Source: Arthrobacter sp. AL12
GTDB lineage: Bacteria > Actinomycetota > Actinomycetes > Actinomycetales > Micrococcaceae
Direction: 5' to 3'
NCBI RefSeq assembly: GCF_029960645.1
Contig: NZ_JASBQY010000003.1
Coordinates: 265,115 to 329,114, forward strand
Length of the DNA: 64,000 nt
The notes below the pieces were generated by a model. It saw only the letters and a program-made list of their open reading frames with translations. It searched no databases and was not told the DNA's origin. Each line of letters opens with the position of its first letter. The stretch's first letter is position 1. This document shows positions 61,878 to 64,000 of the stretch, in pieces. The position numbers and the translations under genes were made by a program.

Positions 61878-63707
61878 ATGACTGACTTCATCACCCTCGA
61901 TCCGGCCGTCACCCCGGCTCCGGGCAAGAGCGAACCCGTACTGGAGGTCCGCGGCCTCAGCGTCGACTTCGGCGTGGACAAAAAGTGGGTGCCTGCCGCA
62001 ATCGGCCTGAATTATGAGGTGCGCGCCGGTGAGGTGCTCGCGATCGTGGGGGAGTCCGGCTCGGGCAAGAGTGCCAGCTCGATGGCCCTGCTGGGTCTGC
62101 TGCCGAGCAACAGCCGGGTGACCGGGAGTGTCAAGCTCGCCGGCAAGGAGCTGCTGGGGACAGACGTGGCGAACATCCGGGCCGTCCGCGGCAAGGAGGT
62201 CGCCGTGATCTTCCAGGAGCCCATGACCGCGTTGAACCCGGTGTACACCGTGGGCGCCCAGATCGTGGAGACCGTCCGGCTGCACAGCGAGGTCTCCCCG
62301 GACGAGGCCCGGCTGCGCGCCCTGCGCATGCTCGAGCTCGTGGAGCTACCGGACCCGGAGAAGGCCTTCCGGTCCTACCCCCACCAGCTCTCCGGCGGCC
62401 AGCGGCAGCGCGCCATGATCGCCCAGTCGCTGTCCTGCGATCCCAAGCTCCTGATTGCCGATGAGCCCACCACGGCCCTCGACGTGACAGTCCAGGCCGA
62501 AATTCTGGACCTCATGCGCAACCTGCGGAACAAGCTGGACAGTGCGATCGTCCTGATCACCCACGACATGGGGGTCGTCGCCGACCTGGCTGACCGGATT
62601 GCCGTCATGCGCCGCGGTGTCATCGTGGAAACGGGGACCGCCGCCGAGATCTTCCACAACCCCCAGCACGAATACACAAAAGCCCTGCTGGCCGCCGTTC
62701 CGCACCTCGGCCAGGGCGGCTCGGACTCCGCCGAGGAAGTCGACGTCACCGCAGCCCTCGCCGCCGCCACCCACGCCGAACTGCGTTCCATCCCGGAAGA
62801 GCAGCTGCTCCGGCGCGAGCGTGAAAACGCCGCGGCCTTGGCAGCCGCGGCCGCGGCGACGCCGCAGGGCGAGCCGGTGCTGGAGCTGACGGATGTGGCG
62901 ATCGAGTATCCCAAGCAGGGCCGCGTTCCCGCGTTCCGCGCCGTGGAGGGCGCCAACCTGGTGATCTACCAGGGCCAGGTTGTCGGGCTGGTCGGAGAGT
63001 CGGGGTCCGGCAAGACCACCATCGGCCGCGCCGCCGTCGGGCTGCTGCCGGTAGCGGCCGGCACGATGAAGGTCGTGGGGCAGGACATCTCGGCCGCCAA
63101 GAGGAACGGCCGGCAGCTGCACGAGATGCGCCGCCACGTGGGCATGGTGTTCCAGGACCCGTCGTCCTCGCTGAACCCGCGGCTTCCGATCGGAGAGAGC
63201 ATCGGTGAGCCGATGTTCCTGGCCGGGGTGGCGAAAGGCGCCGAGCTGCAGCAGCGGATCGAGGCGCTGCTGGACCAGGTGGAGCTCCCGCGGAACTACC
63301 GCAACCGCTACCCGCACGAGCTCTCCGGCGGGCAGAAACAGCGGGTGGGCATCGCCCGTGCGCTCTCGCTCAAGCCGAAGCTGATGGTTGCCGATGAGCC
63401 CACCTCGGCCTTGGACGTATCTGTGCAGGCCAAGGTGCTCGACCTGTTCCGGAACCTGCAGAAGGAACTCGGCTTTGCCTGCCTCTTCGTCACCCACGAC
63501 CTCGCGGTCGTCGACGTACTGGCGGATCGGATCTGCGTCATGCAGCGAGGCCGCATCGTCGAGCAGGGGACCCGGGACCAGATTCTGCGCAATCCGCAGG
63601 AGCCCTACACGCAGCGTCTCCTGGCCGCTGTGCCGCTGCCGGACCCGGAAAAGCAGCGGGAGCGTCGCGAGCTGCGGGCCCAATTGCTGGAGGCCGGAAC
63701 GAGTTAA
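61878..63707 (+). CDS. Peptide ABC transporter, fused dual ATPase (DppD-DppF like)
   Basis: A 609-residue protein with two ABC domains. First: GESGSGKSAS, SGGQRQRAMIAQSL, LIADEPTTALDV. Second: GESGSGKTT, SGGQKQRVGIARALSL, MVADEPTSALDV. Each is followed by the oligopeptide-ATPase C-terminal extension (PYTQRLLAAVPLPDPE at the end). In many bacteria these are two separate subunits. ATG 61878 is set by GGAAGGAAAG. It completes the transporter with the genes at 56537-61135. Confidence 0.94.
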   Translation: MTDFITLDPAVTPAPGKSEPVLEVRGLSVDFGVDKKWVPAAIGLNYEVRAGEVLAIVGESGSGKSASSMALLGLLPSNSRVTGSVKLAGKELLGTDVANIRAVRGKEVAVIFQEPMTALNPVYTVGAQIVETVRLHSEVSPDEARLRALRMLELVELPDPEKAFRSYPHQLSGGQRQRAMIAQSLSCDPKLLIADEPTTALDVTVQAEILDLMRNLRNKLDSAIVLITHDMGVVADLADRIAVMRRGVIVETGTAAEIFHNPQHEYTKALLAAVPHLGQGGSDSAEEVDVTAALAAATHAELRSIPEEQLLRRERENAAALAAAAAATPQGEPVLELTDVAIEYPKQGRVPAFRAVEGANLVIYQGQVVGLVGESGSGKTTIGRAAVGLLPVAAGTMKVVGQDISAAKRNGRQLHEMRRHVGMVFQDPSSSLNPRLPIGESIGEPMFLAGVAKGAELQQRIEALLDQVELPRNYRNRYPHELSGGQKQRVGIARALSLKPKLMVADEPTSALDVSVQAKVLDLFRNLQKELGFACLFVTHDLAVVDVLADRICVMQRGRIVEQGTRDQILRNPQEPYTQRLLAAVPLPDPEKQRERRELRAQLLEAGTS

Positions 63708-64000
63708 CCGCTCCTAACCGGGGCGCCGGACGGCGCATACTACCAGCCGGTAGCGTGTGACTTGAAATACACCTCACTTGACTTTTACGGTCACGCTTTT
63801 GTCGGGTCACGGTTTGGCAACGGAGTTCCAGCATTTGGACATCCTCGGGATAGGGTTCTCTCATATGTAGGCCACGTCACAGGGGATACCCCTGTGCCTG
63901 CCTGCGGGGAAGCATAAGATTTTCCCTCACGAACTCCCACAACTCTTAGCCCCAGGTTTTCATGGCGGGTCCGTCGGGATGGCGTGTTAATCAGGGAAAG
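63708..64000. other. Intergenic region at window end
   Basis: About 290 bases, AT-richer than average, probably the promoter region of a gene beyond the window. TTGACT near 63779 may be a -35 element. It holds the palindrome at 63878-63896. No gene is supported. Confidence 0.5.
63878..63896. promoter_or_regulatory. Palindrome CACAGGGG-ATA-CCCCTGTG
   Basis: Perfect 8-bp arms around ATA, the form of a regulator-binding site or a short hairpin, upstream of whatever follows the window. Confidence 0.5.

Overview
The window is a 64-kb stretch of a chromosome from a high-GC Gram-positive bacterium. It is most likely a member of the Micrococcaceae close to Arthrobacter or Pseudarthrobacter. The grounds are the strong G/C bias at third codon positions, many GTG starts, leaderless promoters, a GuaB3 paralogue next to glpD, and the mix of actinobacterial conserved membrane proteins. 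Species assignment is inference from gene content. Coding density is high. I see no complete transposon, prophage, CRISPR array or rRNA operon, and one tRNA (Ala, anticodon CGC).

Layout. 1-3.3 kb: the end of an ABC exporter converges on a secreted subtilisin-type protease across a strong two-way terminator. 3.5-10.4 kb: guaB3, glpD, an orphan PTS IIA protein, a two-copy 59-bp repeat, SURF1, a DUF3817 membrane protein and guaA. 10.6-14.75 kb: a 1366-residue helicase-nuclease-like protein whose nucleotide-binding motifs look degenerate. 14.8-20.5 kb: a SAF/CpaB-like protein, FmdB zinc ribbon and 5-formyl-THF cyclo-ligase on the minus strand, then galU, an acetyltransferase, a membrane protein and an NAD(P)-binding protein. 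20.5-26.97 kb: tRNA-Ala, then a PadR regulator and ABC1 kinase pair behind three helically phased repeats, then a YqeY protein, a methyltransferase, an ABC-F protein and a small membrane protein. 27-35.7 kb: a decayed second ABC1 kinase, CorA, two Lrp/AsnC regulators each divergent from a likely target, an MFS exporter and a LysR regulator. 35.9-45.2 kb: nitronate monooxygenase, an N-acetylglucosamine kinase-like protein, a Nudix enzyme, rsgA behind a short leader peptide, a four-gene compatible-solute ABC operon and alaA. 45.2-52.6 kb: PPK2, xseAB, a membrane protein, ispH, rmuC and ychF. 56.5-63.7 kb: a peptide ABC transporter operon.

The most unusual region is 52.5-56.3 kb. The last 13 codons of ychF occur again, diverged but recognisable, at about 54.43-54.46 kb and 56.17-56.21 kb in the same orientation. 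Each copy is followed by a hairpin, and each lies just after the last gene of a small accessory module: first an SDR plus a methyltransferase, then a cryptochrome/photolyase that has lost most of the iron-sulfur cysteines of its family. This looks like serial, integrase-free cassette insertion at the 3' end of ychF. The cassette reading is inference; the repeats themselves are visible.

A second window-wide pattern is promoter architecture. Sixteen starts, including one of a pseudogene, have a -10-like hexamer (mostly TANNNT) ending exactly six bases before the ATG or GTG, as expected if transcription begins on the start codon. Genes with a Shine-Dalgarno sequence lack this arrangement.
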